Shown here: positions 16,261-23,450 of the stretch, piece by piece
Layout: every line of letters starts with the position of its first letter
How positions within the stretch are numbered: position 1 is the first letter of the stretch
DNA from: a virus
DNA length: 47,377 nucleotides
IMG/VR virus record: IMGVR_UViG_3300049846_000788
Coordinates: 1-47,377 of that record
Reading direction: 5' to 3' (one strand)
Notes under the pieces: model-generated
The model's input: the letters and a program-made list of their open reading frames with translations, nothing else
The model's database searches: none
Told to the model about the DNA's origin: nothing
Made by a program: the position numbers and the translations under genes

Positions 16261-17196
16261 TCAGTCTTCTGCCAGTCGTTGGAAGTAACTCAGAGCATCA
16301 TCTTCATCCTCATCGACAGTCTCGATCTTAGGAAGTGAAGGAGACTTACTGCGAGCAAAAGATTGCTCGAGTTCTGCGATCACACTCTCTTCCTTAGAAG
16401 GAGTTTGAGTGTAAGATTCATACTCATCTTCCTGTTCTTGAACAGCAGCACGAGCAGACTTCTGACCCAGAACATACTTCAGACGCTTCTCAAGATCCTC
16501 ATAAGACTTGAACTGATCGGGAGCAACAATTGCAGAGAGAGAATACTCTTTCTTCCACAGTGCTTCCAGAGCATCATCATCATCCAGCAGTGCTGAAGGA
16601 GAATCAAACTCGGACTTGTCGTAGTTCCAGTAACCTTCAACCTTACGAATCTTCAGACGGAAGTTAGCACCACCCCAGAAGTCAAAGGGATTGATGGGTT
16701 CTTCATCTTCAAACTCAGGTTGCATAGCATTCAAGATCTTATCAAAGATCTTCTTGCCGAACTTGAACAGGAAGACTTTACCTTCGTTCTCAGGATGAGC
16801 AGGATCTTTTACCACATAGATGTTGCTGTAGTAAGACAGTTTGCGTTTCTGCTTACGAACAGTTTCTTTATCTTTCTCACTACCACTGTTCCACAGTTCA
16901 CGGTTGTACTCAGACACAGGATCCTTCTGACCGATTGTAGTCAGAGAGTTCTCGATGTACCAACCACCGTTACCTTGGAAGGCATGTGAGTACATCTTTA
17001 CCCATGGAAGTTCTTCACCTTCAGGTGCAGGAAGGAAACGGATGATTGCAGAACCAACACCAGTCTTATCCATTTCTGGTTTCCAGAAACGTTCATCAGC
17101 ACCACCAGAACCGGTGTTCATTTTCTCTACTTCCTTCACCAGTTTCTCAGTGAGAGAACCCAGTTTGGATTGCTTTTTCAGATTTTCAAAAGACAT
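16261..17196 (-). CDS. single-stranded DNA-binding protein gp32
   Basis: A 311-aa protein (T4 gp32 has 301). The N-terminal LAST-like region KKQSKLGSLTEKL is followed by the OB core: GSAIIRFLPAPEGEELPWVK, SYYSNIYVVKDPAHPENEGK and FLFKFGKKIFDKI. The C-terminal tail is acidic. The T4 Zn ligands H64, C77, C87 and C90 are not conserved beyond the His in YSHAF; the region reads WYIENSLTTIGQKDPVSEYN with no Cys. It coats ssDNA in replication and recombination. A sigma70 promoter at 17242-17270 precedes it inside the upstream gene. Confidence 0.9.
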   Translation of the reverse strand: MSFENLKKQSKLGSLTEKLVKEVEKMNTGSGGADERFWKPEMDKTGVGSAIIRFLPAPEGEELPWVKMYSHAFQGNGGWYIENSLTTIGQKDPVSEYNRELWNSGSEKDKETVRKQKRKLSYYSNIYVVKDPAHPENEGKVFLFKFGKKIFDKILNAMQPEFEDEEPINPFDFWGGANFRLKIRKVEGYWNYDKSEFDSPSALLDDDDALEALWKKEYSLSAIVAPDQFKSYEDLEKRLKYVLGQKSARAAVQEQEDEYESYTQTPSKEESVIAELEQSFARSKSPSLPKIETVDEDEDDALSYFQRLAED

Positions 17197-17241
17197 TTGT
17201 ATACCTCGGATTGTTTGGATTTGGCCTTTGTGTACCCCATC

Positions 17242-17270
17242 AGTCTACAGGTCGGAACCTGTCTTGTCAA
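17242..17270 (-). promoter_or_regulatory. sigma70-type promoter of gp32
   Basis: TTGACA at 17270-17265, a 17-nt spacer and TAGACT at 17247-17242. It lies in the end of the 114-aa gene, whose TAG stop forms the start of the -10 box. The spacer holds a small hairpin, CAGGT-TCCG-ACCTG. Confidence 0.7.
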
Positions 17271-17589
17271 TACGTTCCTTCATGGTCTCCAGCAGTTGTG
17301 ACATGTTGTTAAAGATAACATTCATATCAACATTAGGTGGAAGACCCATCATCTGAGCAGACTCTTTGATCCTTTCCTTCATCTTGATTGCCTCAGGATC
17401 ATCAGAAAGTTTCAAACGAGTATAAAGAATCTGTTGTTTGTTCAACAGTTTTTCAAGGAGAGCAACATGAAACAACTTTTCCTCTTTGTTCATACGAGGA
17501 AATTCAAATACATTTCTGTATACATCTTCTTGTAATGCTGAGATTTCAGCCATCTCTGCACGAACAAGATCCGAATCAAAAAAACTCAT
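17245..17589 (-). CDS. hypothetical protein between gp59 and gp32, 114 aa
   Basis: A 114-aa mostly helical protein, coiled-coil-prone (LVRAEMAEISALQEDVYRNV, HVALLEKLLNKQQILYTRLK). It overlaps the gp59 stop by 4 nt (ATGA), so it is translated with gp59. No family is recognised. Its place in the gp33-gp59-gp32 block suggests a DNA replication or recombination accessory role, as inference only. Confidence 0.65.
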   Translation of the reverse strand: MSFFDSDLVRAEMAEISALQEDVYRNVFEFPRMNKEEKLFHVALLEKLLNKQQILYTRLKLSDDPEAIKMKERIKESAQMMGLPPNVDMNVIFNNMSQLLETMKERIDKTGSDL

Positions 17590-18176
17590 GTTCCTCCAAC
17601 AATCTGCTTGAGTATCTTTTTATAATGGAATACATCTATATGTAGGAACGGAGAATACTTTTTCATTTTTAAACTGACGGTTTCCCACACAGGATCTTTT
17701 AGTTTCTTATCAAAATTTTTCCCAAACAGGAATATTTTATCGTATATTACCAGTGTTTCTATACTAATTTTCCCGATCAGGAACATCTTTAAAAGGGGTG
17801 GATGTCCCTTTGAACAGTCAAAGACTTCTTCAAATTTATTTTGAAATAGTTGTTGCGACTCTTCCTTAAACAAATAGGATAGAGATTGTATTCTTTTTTG
17901 CCAGGACTTATATCGTGATTCTCCCTCTTTAATCATCTCTCCAATCCATACAGTCTGAGGATCAGTACAACTTACAAAGTTTGCTACAAAGAAATCTATC
18001 ACTTCTTTATCTTCTTTCTGTCGTGATAGTTTCTCAAACCAATAACGATCCTTCCTCTTATAAAAGGACTGAAGAGATGCACGACTTTTACCTTGATACT
18101 TGTGATAATCGTAAGAATCTTTCGTAAAGTGATTCTTCAGGGCAAGGTAAGTCTTATAAGTATCGAAAGGCACCAT
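17586..18176 (-). CDS. gp59-like loader of the gp41 helicase
   Basis: A 196-aa all-helical protein (T4 gp59 has 217). Shared pattern: FDTYKTYLALKNHFTKDSYD near the start (T4 has VYKLYLMIKQHMNGKYDVIKY), YKRKDRYWFEKLSRQ, DFFVANFVSCTDP, WIGE, and a C-terminal WETVSLKMKKYSPFLHIDV. In T4 gp59 loads helicase gp41 onto gp32-coated DNA, and here its gene is one gene upstream of gp32. It is preceded by copy 2 of the GGGAAA/TTTCCCGGC element. Confidence 0.8.
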   Translation of the reverse strand: MVPFDTYKTYLALKNHFTKDSYDYHKYQGKSRASLQSFYKRKDRYWFEKLSRQKEDKEVIDFFVANFVSCTDPQTVWIGEMIKEGESRYKSWQKRIQSLSYLFKEESQQLFQNKFEEVFDCSKGHPPLLKMFLIGKISIETLVIYDKIFLFGKNFDKKLKDPVWETVSLKMKKYSPFLHIDVFHYKKILKQIVGGT

Positions 18177-18177
18177 T

Positions 18178-18220
18178 CAAAAAAGTAATATAGGATTTTT
18201 TTGCCGGGAAATTTTTCCCA
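18178..18220 (-). repeat. GGGAAAAATTTCCCGGC intergenic element, copy 2
   Basis: The minus strand reads GGGAAAAATTTCCCGGCAAA, then an AT-rich stretch and TATATTACTTTTTT just before the gp59 start. It is the second copy of the element at 1468-1509, with the same orientation relative to the downstream gene. Confidence 0.6.
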
Positions 18221-18231
18221 TCAAAATGAAA

Positions 18232-18513
18232 TTAAAACACCAATCTTGCTCGGGAAGTTTTCTTCAGGAAGTTCAACTCCATAGCTTCATACTTAATCTT
18301 TTCCTTGAGTGGTTTAGAAATAAGTTTCGGAACAGACTCAACATCGATGCTATTCTTTTCACAGAAGTGAATGATAGCATCGATGTAGTTCATATCTTCA
18401 TTATGTTGGACGAGATTCTCGATCTCTTGGGCAAATCGAGAAGGGCAGAAAAACTTACTCTCTAATACTTTTTCTAATTCATTCTCCATTTGACCTAACA
18501 CAGTGATGTACAA
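18232..18513 (-). CDS. late transcription co-activator gp33
   Basis: A 93-aa protein matching the cyanophage gp33 pattern: FFCPSRFAQEIENLV, MNYIDAIIHFCEKNSID and LISKPLKEKIKYEAMELNFL. In T4 gp33 bridges the sliding clamp and RNA polymerase with gp55 at late promoters. The TTG start at 18513 has GAGGA 7 nt upstream. An in-frame ATG at 18489 (MENELEK) is the alternative. It has its own promoter at 18536-18563. Confidence 0.8.
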   Translation of the reverse strand: MYITVLGQMENELEKVLESKFFCPSRFAQEIENLVQHNEDMNYIDAIIHFCEKNSIDVESVPKLISKPLKEKIKYEAMELNFLKKTSRARLVF

Positions 18514-18535
18514 TCTTTTTCCTCAACTTTTATTC

Positions 18536-18563
18536 ATTCTAACACATAAGAGTATAAAGTCAA
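18536..18563 (-). promoter_or_regulatory. sigma70-type promoter of gp33
   Basis: TTGACT at 18563-18558, a 16-nt spacer and TAGAAT at 18541-18536. The TGA stop codon of the upstream nuclease gene lies inside the -35 hexamer. Confidence 0.6.
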
Positions 18564-19234
18564 GAAACCTGTCCGAGTTTATCGTTCACAAATTTCTTGA
18601 TGTATTGTGTGAGCAATCTGATGTATTTTGTTTTGTCGTATTCTTCGTAGACTTCTACTTCTCCGTTCTCACAAGTCATGATAATCACGAACTTCTTCAC
18701 AGATAATCCAGTGAGTTCATGAAGCATACAAGCGTATGCACAGCACTGAACAAAGTATCCGTCAATCCACTCTCGTGGTTTTGGTTGTTTGGAAGTTTTA
18801 AAATCGATGATTGATAGTTCCCCATCAAATTCAGCAATACAATCTACAGTGCCAGCAACACCTAAGTATTGACTATAAAGAGAACCTTCAAGAGCATAAA
18901 TGTTATTTATACGATTAAGAGCAGGTTTTGCAATTTTAAACAAGTGCTCTGAGATTGGTTGAACAGTTGGAAGATCTAAGTTTTTTAGATGATGCTCAAT
19001 TAAAGTGTGAGCATCAGTACCACGACTCGTTGCCTTACGAGTGATCTTATCTGCTTCCTCATTTCCAACTCTCTCACGCCAAGCAGCAAACTTTTCTTTA
19101 TTAAAGTGACTGATGACAGAGGTGATAGAAACGAACTTTTGCAGTTCATCACTATCACCTACTTTATAATAACGAACTCCATCAATCATTTCCCTCTCAA
19201 GAGAAGGAAGATTCAATTCAACATGATTAAACAT
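18560..19234 (-). CDS. PD-(D/E)XK exonuclease, RecB/AddB-like
   Basis: A 224-aa protein with the full motif set of RecB-type nucleases. GTDAHTLIE holds H76 and E80, GTVDCIAEF holds D131, LSIIDFKTSK holds D144 and K146, and YFVQCCAYA holds Q163. Such nucleases act in phage recombination or DNA degradation. The gene abuts phoH (one shared base), and its TGA stop is part of the gp33 promoter. Single domain, no helicase part. Confidence 0.85.
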   Translation of the reverse strand: MFNHVELNLPSLEREMIDGVRYYKVGDSDELQKFVSITSVISHFNKEKFAAWRERVGNEEADKITRKATSRGTDAHTLIEHHLKNLDLPTVQPISEHLFKIAKPALNRINNIYALEGSLYSQYLGVAGTVDCIAEFDGELSIIDFKTSKQPKPREWIDGYFVQCCAYACMLHELTGLSVKKFVIIMTCENGEVEVYEEYDKTKYIRLLTQYIKKFVNDKLGQVS

Positions 19235-19983
19235 CAGAGATTCAATTCCATTTTAGCAACAAGATATTCTTTACACAGACCAGAACGAACGATATCTTCT
19301 ACACCAAACTCGATCATGGACATCGAAGGCATGACTCTCAGAATACGCATGAAGTCAACGATACCATTACGTTCGTTAGTCTTTACAAGGTCTGATTGAG
19401 TTGCGTCACCACAGAACATGATCTTAGAGTTCTCACCAACACGAGTGATGATTGAATCAAGTTCGTGGAAGTTCAAGTTCTGGAATTCGTCTACGATAAT
19501 GATAGCATTATCCAGAGTAGTTCCCCGAATAAAAGAAGTGCTCCAAAAACTAATCGTTCCTTGAGTTTTGAGGTTCCCATAGAGCATTTCGAAAGCAGAA
19601 TCATCTGGCATTTCGAACATGTATTTAACCATGTTCTTATAAGGAATCTGATAAAGACTTGACTTATCTTCGTGATCTCCAGGCAGGAATCCAATCTCTC
19701 GTGTTGCTACCAGAGAACGAACGAGATAGATCTTTTCATAAGGAGTCTTCTCGTCAAGAACATCACGCAGAGCATTATACAGTGTAATGAAAGTCTTACC
19801 AGTACCAGCAGCACCGTAAGCCACAACATTTTGTTCAAGTTTATATTGTTTAAATAATGCCTCCTGATTATCTGTCAAGGGCTCAATCGTCTTCATTATA
19901 TCAAGATTGATTGGCTTCTTGCGTTTCATTTGTCTGTTGCTCATTCCAAATGGTACAGGATTCGGTGCTCTTTTACGTGCCAT
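19234..19983 (-). CDS. phoH: PhoH-family P-loop ATPase
   Basis: A 249-aa protein with Walker A GAAGTGKT at 57-64, followed by EKIYLVRSLVATREIGFLPG. Walker B is in NAIIIVDEFQNLN, and MFCGDATQSDL follows, all diagnostic of PhoH. PhoH is nearly universal in marine T4-like phages, and its role there is unsettled (an RNA-related ATPase is suspected). It lies between the FmdB-like gene and the nuclease gene. Confidence 0.92.
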   Translation of the reverse strand: MARKRAPNPVPFGMSNRQMKRKKPINLDIMKTIEPLTDNQEALFKQYKLEQNVVAYGAAGTGKTFITLYNALRDVLDEKTPYEKIYLVRSLVATREIGFLPGDHEDKSSLYQIPYKNMVKYMFEMPDDSAFEMLYGNLKTQGTISFWSTSFIRGTTLDNAIIIVDEFQNLNFHELDSIITRVGENSKIMFCGDATQSDLVKTNERNGIVDFMRILRVMPSMSMIEFGVEDIVRSGLCKEYLVAKMELNL

Positions 19984-19986
19984 ATA

Positions 19987-20235
19987 TTAAATTTTAAAAG
20001 GTTTTACAGTTGCACCAGGCATTTTTGAAGCCTTACGAAGGACTTCATTCCACCCTGGATTTTTCTTGACAAGTTTTTCTTGCCACTCACCTACCTCACC
20101 AACTCCTGCACATCCCTGAGACCAATCTTTATCCCAATCAGGATTGTCTTTTCTCCACTGCTCATAGTCAGCAACTGTCATGACAAGTTCTTGAGTCTCA
20201 CCTGTCTTTAAATTTTTAACTGGATATACTGGCAT
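19987..20235 (-). CDS. FmdB-like small protein, 82 aa
   Basis: An 82-aa protein that starts MPVYPVKNLKTGETQELVMT. This resembles the N-terminal beta-hairpin of FmdB-type zinc ribbons, but it has only one Cys (CAGVGE) and no CxxC pair, so it cannot be a normal zinc ribbon. The ATG at 20235 is chosen because a late-type promoter (20257-20265) lies just upstream. Function unknown. Confidence 0.6.
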   Translation of the reverse strand: MPVYPVKNLKTGETQELVMTVADYEQWRKDNPDWDKDWSQGCAGVGEVGEWQEKLVKKNPGWNEVLRKASKMPGATVKPFKI

Positions 20236-20256
20236 GGTTAAGAATAATGTATAGGG

Positions 20257-20265
20257 ATATTTATT
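20257..20265 (-). promoter_or_regulatory. T4-type late promoter element
   Basis: The minus strand reads AATAAATAT, starting within the last codon and stop of thyX, 22 nt before the FmdB-like gene. It may also feed phoH. Confidence 0.55.
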
Positions 20266-20950
20266 CGATAGTAATAGATGGGGCATCAACACATTCAGAG
20301 CATCCCTCACGAGTCCAACCAAGTGCTTCAGATACAGCAGGGAACTGACAAGTAAAGATACAACGAACGAGTTCTGCAATCTCCATATGCTCCTTCTGTG
20401 TGCCGTGAGCAGAACGCAGATCAATATAATGGATCCACGACCTTACAGAACCGGTCATATAGAGTCTTGTGGGGGTTGCTAGGGGCAGTACAAACCTTGC
20501 ACACTCCTTTGCCACACCCTTATCTAGAAGACGGTTGTAGAGTCGCAGAGCACTCTCAAAATGAACACGGATGTCTTCAGTCAGAGTCAGTCGCAGATAA
20601 TCAGGAATGTCATCAATACTATTCTGACGATTCTTTGTATCCTGACGACGAAGTTCGGGAAGAGGAATAGTGTTATTCAGAAGGTTCATGTCAGCATATC
20701 GTTGCGAAAATTCTTGATATGTGAACGAACGGTGCCGGAGAATTTGAGCTGCGATTCCACGAGTTGTATTGATCTCTACAGTCATCGATGCTTGCTCAAA
20801 GATGCTCCAGTGCTGATGCTGAATACAATACTTGAGTAGTCCAGAGAACTTTTCATTCTCCTGATTGGCAGGGTTACTTACGCGAGCACAATATGCCATG
20901 TGCTTTTCTGCGTCAGGAGTAACACTGATTAGTTTTACTTCTGGTTTCAT
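20261..20950 (-). CDS. thyX: flavin-dependent thymidylate synthase ThyX
   Basis: A 229-aa protein with the ThyX signature RHRSFTYQEFSQRYA at 72-86 (RHR-x7-S) and the C-terminal SVRSWIHYIDLRSAHGTQKE. It converts dUMP to dTMP using FAD, NADPH and methylene-tetrahydrofolate, which supports phage DNA synthesis. The ATG at 20950 is chosen for normal family length. An in-frame ATG at 20980 falls inside the upstream gene. It shares a transcript with the 56-aa gene. Confidence 0.92.
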   Translation of the reverse strand: MKPEVKLISVTPDAEKHMAYCARVSNPANQENEKFSGLLKYCIQHQHWSIFEQASMTVEINTTRGIAAQILRHRSFTYQEFSQRYADMNLLNNTIPLPELRRQDTKNRQNSIDDIPDYLRLTLTEDIRVHFESALRLYNRLLDKGVAKECARFVLPLATPTRLYMTGSVRSWIHYIDLRSAHGTQKEHMEIAELVRCIFTCQFPAVSEALGWTREGCSECVDAPSITIE

Positions 20951-20963
20951 AAACTCAAATTCT

Positions 20964-21134
20964 TCAATCTGGGTATCCATCATCGTCCTCAAAGATTTCA
21001 TCGTAGTCGGTAAGGTGAGGAGCAACATCCTCATAGTTTAAGTAGGAATCAACATCAGAATAAACTTCTGACTTAAGGCAATCAATAAGAGATTCCAGAT
21101 TCCTAATGATTAGTTTTAGTTTTTCTTTGTCCAT
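20964..21134 (-). CDS. hypothetical acidic protein, 56 aa
   Basis: A 56-aa protein that starts MDKEKLKLIIRNLESLIDCL and has an acidic second half. The start at 21134 is decided by a strong GGAGG 8 nt upstream and by the promoter at 21156-21184. Upstream in-frame starts would overlap the promoter. It probably forms an operon with thyX. Confidence 0.65.
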   Translation of the reverse strand: MDKEKLKLIIRNLESLIDCLKSEVYSDVDSYLNYEDVAPHLTDYDEIFEDDDGYPD

Positions 21135-21155
21135 CTCATGAACCTCCACAAGGTA

Positions 21156-21194
21156 ATTATAAGTAAAAAAAAGAGGAGTGTCAAGCACTCCTCT
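21156..21194 (-). promoter_or_regulatory. combined terminator and sigma70 promoter
   Basis: The hairpin AGAGGAGTG-CTTGA-CACTCCTCT (21194-21172) with an eight-T run ends the small-gene unit. The same bases hold TTGACA (21184-21179), and a 17-nt spacer containing the T run leads to TATAAT (21161-21156). It starts the thyX transcript. Confidence 0.8.
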
Positions 21195-21197
21195 AAA

Positions 21198-21296
21198 CTA
21201 TTTTGCTGCTATCAGAGACGCAAGAGATGCCTTATGACGACGATCTTCTTTTTGCTTCTGTTCTTTAATGAGTTGAAGTACATTAAGTTTCTTCAT
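21198..21296 (-). CDS. small basic protein, 32 aa
   Basis: A 32-residue Lys/Arg-rich helical peptide that begins MKKLNVLQLIKEQKQKEDRR. GGAGGGG lies 6 nt before its ATG, which itself overlaps the stop of the 45-aa gene (ATGA). It is co-transcribed behind the riboswitch-like leader. Function unknown. Confidence 0.65.
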   Translation of the reverse strand: MKKLNVLQLIKEQKQKEDRRHKASLASLIAAK

Positions 21297-21430
21297 TTAT
21301 GCCCCTCCTTTACAAACTTAACACCACGATAGGTTTCGTTGTATTGTTGGGGTTGCTGCATCATCTGCTGCTGATACTCAAGACGTTTTTGAGTATCGTA
21401 TTCTACACCACGATATACTACTTTAGACAT
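21293..21430 (-). CDS. riboswitch-controlled small protein with YRG motifs, 45 aa
   Basis: A 45-residue protein that begins MSKVVYRGVEYDTQKRLEYQ and ends TYRGVKFVKEGHK. The YRGV-x-Y/F motif appears twice and resembles the small cyanobacterial DUF4278 family. AAGGAG precedes the ATG. It lies directly downstream of a glutamine-riboswitch-like RNA, the usual place for the short peptides that name the downstream-peptide motif. Confidence 0.75.
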   Translation of the reverse strand: MSKVVYRGVEYDTQKRLEYQQQMMQQPQQYNETYRGVKFVKEGHK

Positions 21431-21456
21431 TAGGTTGCTCCTTTACTATGTGTAAA

Positions 21457-21505
21457 GTGCGTTCCTTCGGTTTCCCTACTTCCGTCCCTTAGGATGAACG
21501 TGCTT
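21457..21505 (-). promoter_or_regulatory. glutamine riboswitch-like RNA (glnA / downstream-peptide class)
   Basis: The minus strand carries, in order, CGTTCATCC, then GGGACGGAAGTAGGG, then CCGAAGGAACGCAC. These are the hallmark blocks of the glnA/downstream-peptide RNA family, whose members bind L-glutamine and are common in cyanobacteria and cyanophages. Outer stem CGTTC/GAACG pairs. It lies 27 nt upstream of the 45-aa gene. Confidence 0.85.
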
Positions 21506-21542
21506 TATATAGAAGTTATTTTTTGTATTTTTTGCTACAGTT

Positions 21543-21860
21543 TTAATCTCTTTGACGCCAATCGTCTGGTTTATCCCCAGTGAAGAAATCAATAATATCA
21601 TCAGCACCATTAAACCCAGTGCGATGATTTGAAGGATCAGGATCTCCCAGATCCAAAGCATTCATAAATCCATCAAGACTATCTTCAGTCATTTCAGGAT
21701 TCGCAGCACGTCTTCTTGCTTGTCTTAAAATAGTTGCAGCAGATCTATTTGACTTTGATAGTTTTTCTGCCCAGATCATTTCACTTAACTCTACGGATTC
21801 ACCTTTAACAATTCTCTCGCAGATTGCTTCAAGACGTAAACGATATTGAGTAGAGAGCAT
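21543..21860 (-). CDS. conserved-looking cyanophage protein, 105 aa
   Basis: A 105-aa protein. The helical N-terminal half (YRLRLEAICERIVKGESVEL, EMIWAEKLSKSNRSAATILR) includes an Arg-rich helix RQARRRAAN. The C-terminus is acidic, ending FFTGDKPDDWRQRD. No domain is recognised. It lies between speD and the riboswitch region on the same strand. Confidence 0.65.
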   Translation of the reverse strand: MLSTQYRLRLEAICERIVKGESVELSEMIWAEKLSKSNRSAATILRQARRRAANPEMTEDSLDGFMNALDLGDPDPSNHRTGFNGADDIIDFFTGDKPDDWRQRD

Positions 21861-21887
21861 ATACTTCTCCAGATATAGTGTATTTAG

Positions 21888-22214
21888 TTAACGCTCAATA
21901 TAACTTAAGGTATGATTCTGAGCATATAGTTGTTCGATAATAATGTCACATCCAATCTTAGGATTACAATCTCCACAGGTATAAACATCAACTGCTGCTT
22001 TACCTTCTTCAGGCCAAGTATGAATACTAATATGACTCTCAGATAATAAGCAAATCACAGTAACACCCTGTGGTTCAAACTTCTTAGAGATAGTCTGAAC
22101 CACAGTGGCACCACTGGCAGCAGCAGCATTTTCTAATAAGTCAATAAGACATTTTTCATCGTCCAAAAGAACGAAAGAACATCCGTAAAGATTTAAAAGA
22201 TAATGCTTACCCAT
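21888..22214 (-). CDS. speD: S-adenosylmethionine decarboxylase proenzyme
   Basis: A 108-aa bacterial-type AdoMetDC. MGKHYLLNLYGC opens it, LSESHISIHTWPEEG holds the self-cleavage site E59-S60 that makes the pyruvoyl group, and VYTCGDCNP holds the catalytic Cys. It supplies decarboxylated SAM for spermidine synthesis. The start at 22214 (AAGGA 8 nt upstream) is preferred over 22223. It overlaps the 60-aa gene by 8 nt. Confidence 0.92.
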   Translation of the reverse strand: MGKHYLLNLYGCSFVLLDDEKCLIDLLENAAAASGATVVQTISKKFEPQGVTVICLLSESHISIHTWPEEGKAAVDVYTCGDCNPKIGCDIIIEQLYAQNHTLSYIER

Positions 22215-22389
22215 TTTCTGCATCCTTCAGTAGTTCACTGACAATCTTTTCAGTTCCATCTAAAGTCTTGACAGTGAATACTGGAGACCGCATATATTTT
22301 TTAACCTTCTTATATTTCTTAAGAAGGTTTTTTACTTCATCTTTATTGATTGCTACTTCAATCTTTTCTTCACTAAATCCTTCACTCAT
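22207..22389 (-). CDS. hypothetical protein, 60 aa
   Basis: A 60-aa Lys/Glu-rich protein (EKIEVAINKDEVKNLLKKYK, FTVKTLDGTEKIVSELLKD). It overlaps both neighbours by a few bases, so it is likely translated as part of the 22.7-21.9 kb unit with speD. No family is recognised. Confidence 0.6.
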   Translation of the reverse strand: MSEGFSEEKIEVAINKDEVKNLLKKYKKVKKYMRSPVFTVKTLDGTEKIVSELLKDAENG

Positions 22390-22694
22390 CTCTTTTTCTT
22401 TTTCTCTGGTGCTTTATATCCCCACAATTTTGGGTTAACTCTTCCATATCCAAAATCAATCTTACGGACTGCTCCTGGACCATACTTATCATAATAGAAA
22501 TCAAATAGATCAACTCTCTTCCTGCAACGAGTTACATCCAAGAAAGTTTCACCATCGACATTATACCAAATAAGATATGCATCATTTGGAAGTGATGAAT
22601 CTTTTGCTTGAACCATCGTTGTTCTTTCAAAGAGAATCTCACATCCATATTCGTGAGGCAGATATCTTGTTTTTTCTTTTTTAGATTCTGCCAT
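22386..22694 (-). CDS. conserved-looking cyanophage protein, 102 aa
   Basis: A 102-aa protein that begins MAESKKEKTRYLPHEYGCEI. It has AYLIWYNVDGETFLDVTRCR and FDFYYDKYGPGAVRKIDFGY, and a Lys-rich end. The ATG at 22694 follows GGAGAG; a longer form from 22733 would overlap the upstream gene. Function unknown. Confidence 0.65.
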   Translation of the reverse strand: MAESKKEKTRYLPHEYGCEILFERTTMVQAKDSSLPNDAYLIWYNVDGETFLDVTRCRKRVDLFDFYYDKYGPGAVRKIDFGYGRVNPKLWGYKAPEKKKKR

Positions 22695-22714
22695 TTTTCT
22701 CTCCGCAACTACAC

Positions 22715-23251
22715 TCACGAACGATTGCCCCACTGAATATCAGGATAAGCTTTTTGTACAATATCAAAGTTGATATCGTATTTATTCTCCAAGTTCTTAT
22801 CCTTCACCAGAACAAGAATGTCTGCCTCAAGGGGATGGAGAGATTCAAGAATCTGAATAAAGATTGTTTCTCTACGAACCTTGGAAAGAGAATCATTACC
22901 ACCTTTCACAAAGTTATAAAGATTCTTATAGTCTCTGCGCAAAGATGAGTGATCTGTTCCCAGTGGATTTTCATTAGGACGATAAGGAACTTCACCTTCA
23001 GGAAGAAGAGAAACTACAGTGTCGTCATAGTTCCAAATCAAAAGTGATTTGAGAGCATCAGTTTCGTATTGCTTAAGAACTTTAATCTTATCTTCTTCTG
23101 TCTCTTGCTCATGAACAAGATCTAAGATCTCATTCATAAAAGGATTAGGAGGAAGTTTTTTAATCTCTTTTGGTTGTGTAGAGGCTGCTGTAGGTTTCTT
23201 TGCTCTACTAGTCGTCCTCTTCTTCGTCGTCGTATTCGTAGTCATTTTCAA
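22715..23251 (-). CDS. DUF6433-like phage protein
   Basis: A 178-aa protein with a Thr/Lys-rich N-terminus. A core common in marine phages follows: LPPNPFMNEILDLVHEQ, DALKSLLIWNYDDTVVSLLP, GNDSLSKVRRETIFIQILES, LHPLEADILVLVKDKNL. I recognise this as a widespread uncharacterised family (DUF6433). It overlaps the end of the membrane protein gene by 37-44 nt, depending on which of two ATGs is used. Confidence 0.7.
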   Translation of the reverse strand: MKMTTNTTTKKRTTSRAKKPTAASTQPKEIKKLPPNPFMNEILDLVHEQETEEDKIKVLKQYETDALKSLLIWNYDDTVVSLLPEGEVPYRPNENPLGTDHSSLRRDYKNLYNFVKGGNDSLSKVRRETIFIQILESLHPLEADILVLVKDKNLENKYDINFDIVQKAYPDIQWGNRS

Positions 23252-23432
23252 ATCTCACTGCTAAAATTTCGTCTGGAATTATGTTTCCATTTTGATCAAA
23301 CATTTCTGGGTGTGTATAAGAGGGATATGAGCTCTCATAGAAATGTTGCTTGGCCATCCATCCTATTACTCCACCAACAAAAAAGAACATCACTGAAACA
23401 AGAGTGCCGATGGTGAGTGTTACTGCTAACAT
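23208..23432 (-). CDS. small membrane protein, 74 aa
   Basis: A 74-aa protein with one N-terminal transmembrane helix (LAVTLTIGTLVSVMFFFVGG) and a very acidic tail ending in DDEEEDD. It could be a membrane-anchored regulator, but I see no catalytic motif. Its 3' end overlaps the start of the DUF6433-like gene in another frame. Confidence 0.65.
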   Translation of the reverse strand: MLAVTLTIGTLVSVMFFFVGGVIGWMAKQHFYESSYPSYTHPEMFDQNGNIIPDEILAVRFENDYEYDDEEEDD

Positions 23433-23450
23433 TTTTTCTTTCTCCGAGAG

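Noticed and set aside
21476-21661. Hydrophobic 61-aa ORF over the riboswitch
   Set aside because: Out-of-frame shadow of the 105-aa gene running into the glutamine riboswitch-like RNA.
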